Both the position numbers and the translations under genes were made by a program. From assembly GCA_002418055.1 (NCBI GenBank), contig DIDI01000037.1:62001-126000 (forward strand): a stretch of 64,000 nt of DNA, written 5' to 3'. Origin of the DNA: Lactobacillus sp. UBA5804 (lineage in GTDB: Bacteria; Bacillota; Bacilli; Lactobacillales; Lactobacillaceae). Below are positions 62,864 through 64,000 of the stretch, piece by piece. Under the pieces are notes generated by a model. The model was not told the DNA's origin. It searched no databases and saw nothing but the letters and a program-made list of their open reading frames with translations. The first letter of the stretch is position 1; every line of letters begins with the position of its first letter.

Positions 62864-64000
62864 ATGTTAAAACCAGTTATTGAAAACGTTCATGCAAGAG
62901 AAATCTTTGACTCACGCGGTAACCCAACCGTTGAAGCAGAAGTTACACTTTCAAATGGCTTAATGGCTCGTGCTGAAGTTCCATCAGGTGCTTCAACTGG
63001 TGAAAATGAAGCAGTTGAATTACGTGATGGCGATGCACGTCTCGGCGGCAAGGGCGTTTCAAAGGCTGTTAACAACGTTAACACTGAAATTGCTAAGACT
63101 TTGAAGGGAATGGACCCATTCAACCAATCTTTGATTGACCAAACCATGATTGACTTAGACGGCACCCCTAACAAGGCTCGTTTAGGCGCTAACGCTATTT
63201 TAGGTGTTTCAATGGCAGTTGCTGATGTTGCTGCTAAAGCAACCCATCAACCACTGTACCGTTACCTTGGCGGTACTGATTTGGAAATGCCACAAACATT
63301 CCATAATGTTATCAACGGTGGTGAACATGCTGACAACGGAATTGACATTCAAGAATTCATGATCACCCCAGTCAGCAAGACTTCATTCCGTGATGGTTTT
63401 GAAAAGATTGTTAACACTTACCACACTTTGAAGAAAGTGCTTGAAGATATGGGTTACGAAACTGGCCTTGGTGATGAAGGTGGTTTCGCTCCTAACATGA
63501 AGAACTCTGAAGAAGCTTTGAAAGCTTTGCACGAAGCTATTATCAAGGCTGGTTACAAGCCAGGTAAAGATATTGCAGTTGCTTGTGACTGTGCTGCTTC
63601 ATACTTCTTTGACAAGTCAGATGGCAAGTATCATCTAGAAGGTAAAGTACTTGATGACGAAGAATTAGCTGCCTACTACGACAAGTTACTTGGTGAATTC
63701 CCAGAATTAATTTCAATGGAAGACCCATATGATGAAAACGACGTTGACGGTATGGTTAAGTTCACTGCTACCCACAAAGACCAGATTCAAATTGTCCTTG
63801 ATGACTTCATTTGTACTAACCCAGCCTTATTAACTAAGGCTATCAAGGAAGGTGCTGGTAATGCATCATTAATCAAGTTGAACCAAATCGGTACTGTTAC
63901 TGAAACCTTGGAAACTGTTCGTTTGTCACGTAAGAATGGCTATAACACCATGATTTCTCACCGCTCAGGTGAAACTGGTGATACCTTTATCGCTGACTTC
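62864..64000 (+). CDS. eno: enolase, divergent form (3' end outside window)
   Basis: Phosphopyruvate hydratase; 379 codons are visible from the ATG at 62864 (GAGGAGG upstream) with no stop before the window ends. Core motifs are present: REIFDSRGNPTVE, SGASTGENEAVELRDGD, NGGEHADNGIDIQEFMI, GDEGGFAP, the metal ligands in ACDCAASYF, MEDPYDEND and VLDDFICTN, and LIKLNQIGT with SHRSGETGDTF. Several positions differ from standard bacterial enolase (GENEA for GEYEA, GGEHADNG for GGAHADNN, EDPYDEND for EDGLDEND), so it may be one of two enolases in this genome. Confidence 0.93.
   Translation, partial: MLKPVIENVHAREIFDSRGNPTVEAEVTLSNGLMARAEVPSGASTGENEAVELRDGDARLGGKGVSKAVNNVNTEIAKTLKGMDPFNQSLIDQTMIDLDGTPNKARLGANAILGVSMAVADVAAKATHQPLYRYLGGTDLEMPQTFHNVINGGEHADNGIDIQEFMITPVSKTSFRDGFEKIVNTYHTLKKVLEDMGYETGLGDEGGFAPNMKNSEEALKALHEAIIKAGYKPGKDIAVACDCAASYFFDKSDGKYHLEGKVLDDEELAAYYDKLLGEFPELISMEDPYDENDVDGMVKFTATHKDQIQIVLDDFICTNPALLTKAIKEGAGNASLIKLNQIGTVTETLETVRLSRKNGYNTMISHRSGETGDTFIADF

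Noticed and set aside
1..64000. CRISPR array, insertion sequence or prophage
   Set aside because: No regularly spaced repeats, transposase, integrase or phage structural genes were found; the thyA and 67-bp repeats are only two-copy.

Overview
The window reads as chromosomal DNA of a low-GC Gram-positive of the Lactobacillaceae (Lactobacillus in the old broad sense). The support is T-box leaders before glyQS, hisS-aspS and a methionine transporter, a long Lactobacillus casei-type thymidylate synthase, a type 2 isopentenyl-diphosphate isomerase, a lactobacillus-style citrate fermentation cluster, strong AGGAGG-type ribosome sites, CcpA-like cre sites and DUF3021/LytTR and Lsa-type ABC-F genes. 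Genus cannot be fixed from this stretch. No prophage, insertion sequence or CRISPR array is visible.

Layout. 1-3.8 kb: end of the mevalonate operon (phosphomevalonate kinase, idi-2), the rRNA methyltransferase rsmF and thiol peroxidase tpx. 3.8-15.3 kb: a citrate fermentation island. It holds citDEF-citG on the minus strand, a divergent SorC-type regulator (citI), and then an alpha/beta hydrolase, citC, a DASS-family citrate/dicarboxylate carrier, an LDH-fold enzyme carrying the malate-type specificity arginine, an Ldh2-fold malate/lactate dehydrogenase and citX. Together they suggest citrate uptake, cleavage to acetate and oxaloacetate, and reduction of oxaloacetate to malate, with carrier-mediated exchange. 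No oxaloacetate decarboxylase is present in the window. 15.3-22.2 kb: a nitroreductase, a membrane protein/methyltransferase pair, signal peptidase I, and the pepT-nif3-trmK group. 22.2-32.4 kb: housekeeping cluster rpoD-dnaG-glyS-glyQ (glycine T-box), recO-era-ybeY-phoH, yqeY and rpsU. 32.4-41.9 kb: ppsR, a YitT-type membrane protein, msrB, aspS-hisS (T-box with adjacent GAC and CAC), dtd, relA and prmA. 41.9-48.9 kb: ybaK, thrE, metNIQ with a methionine T-box, dfrA-thyA and csbD.

48.9-62.7 kb is accessory and partly decaying. It carries a PAP2 phosphatase; an Lsa-type ABC-F gene behind a leader that folds as a transcription attenuator; a possible small RNA; tRNA-Ser(CGA) followed by an integration-scar-like motif; a NUDIX gene and a ClC transporter. 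Then come a GNAT gene broken by one TGA, a truncated nitroreductase next to an HxlR regulator, an ABC-2 transporter with LytTR and DUF3021 genes, and a K+ channel/lipoprotein pair lying between two copies of a 67-bp direct repeat. A twin fluoride-channel pair (crcB) sits between remnants of a D-2-hydroxyacid dehydrogenase and a Na+/H+ antiporter. The window closes with a PPOX-fold protein, degV, and a divergent enolase gene that runs off the end with a cre site just upstream of its promoter.

The signals most worth following are the ABC-F attenuator (alternative helices 49804-49811/49884-49891 versus 49879-49899), the 67-bp repeats around the channel/lipoprotein pair, the candidate small RNA near 51.64-51.75 kb, and the citrate-to-malate arrangement with two structurally unrelated dehydrogenases.
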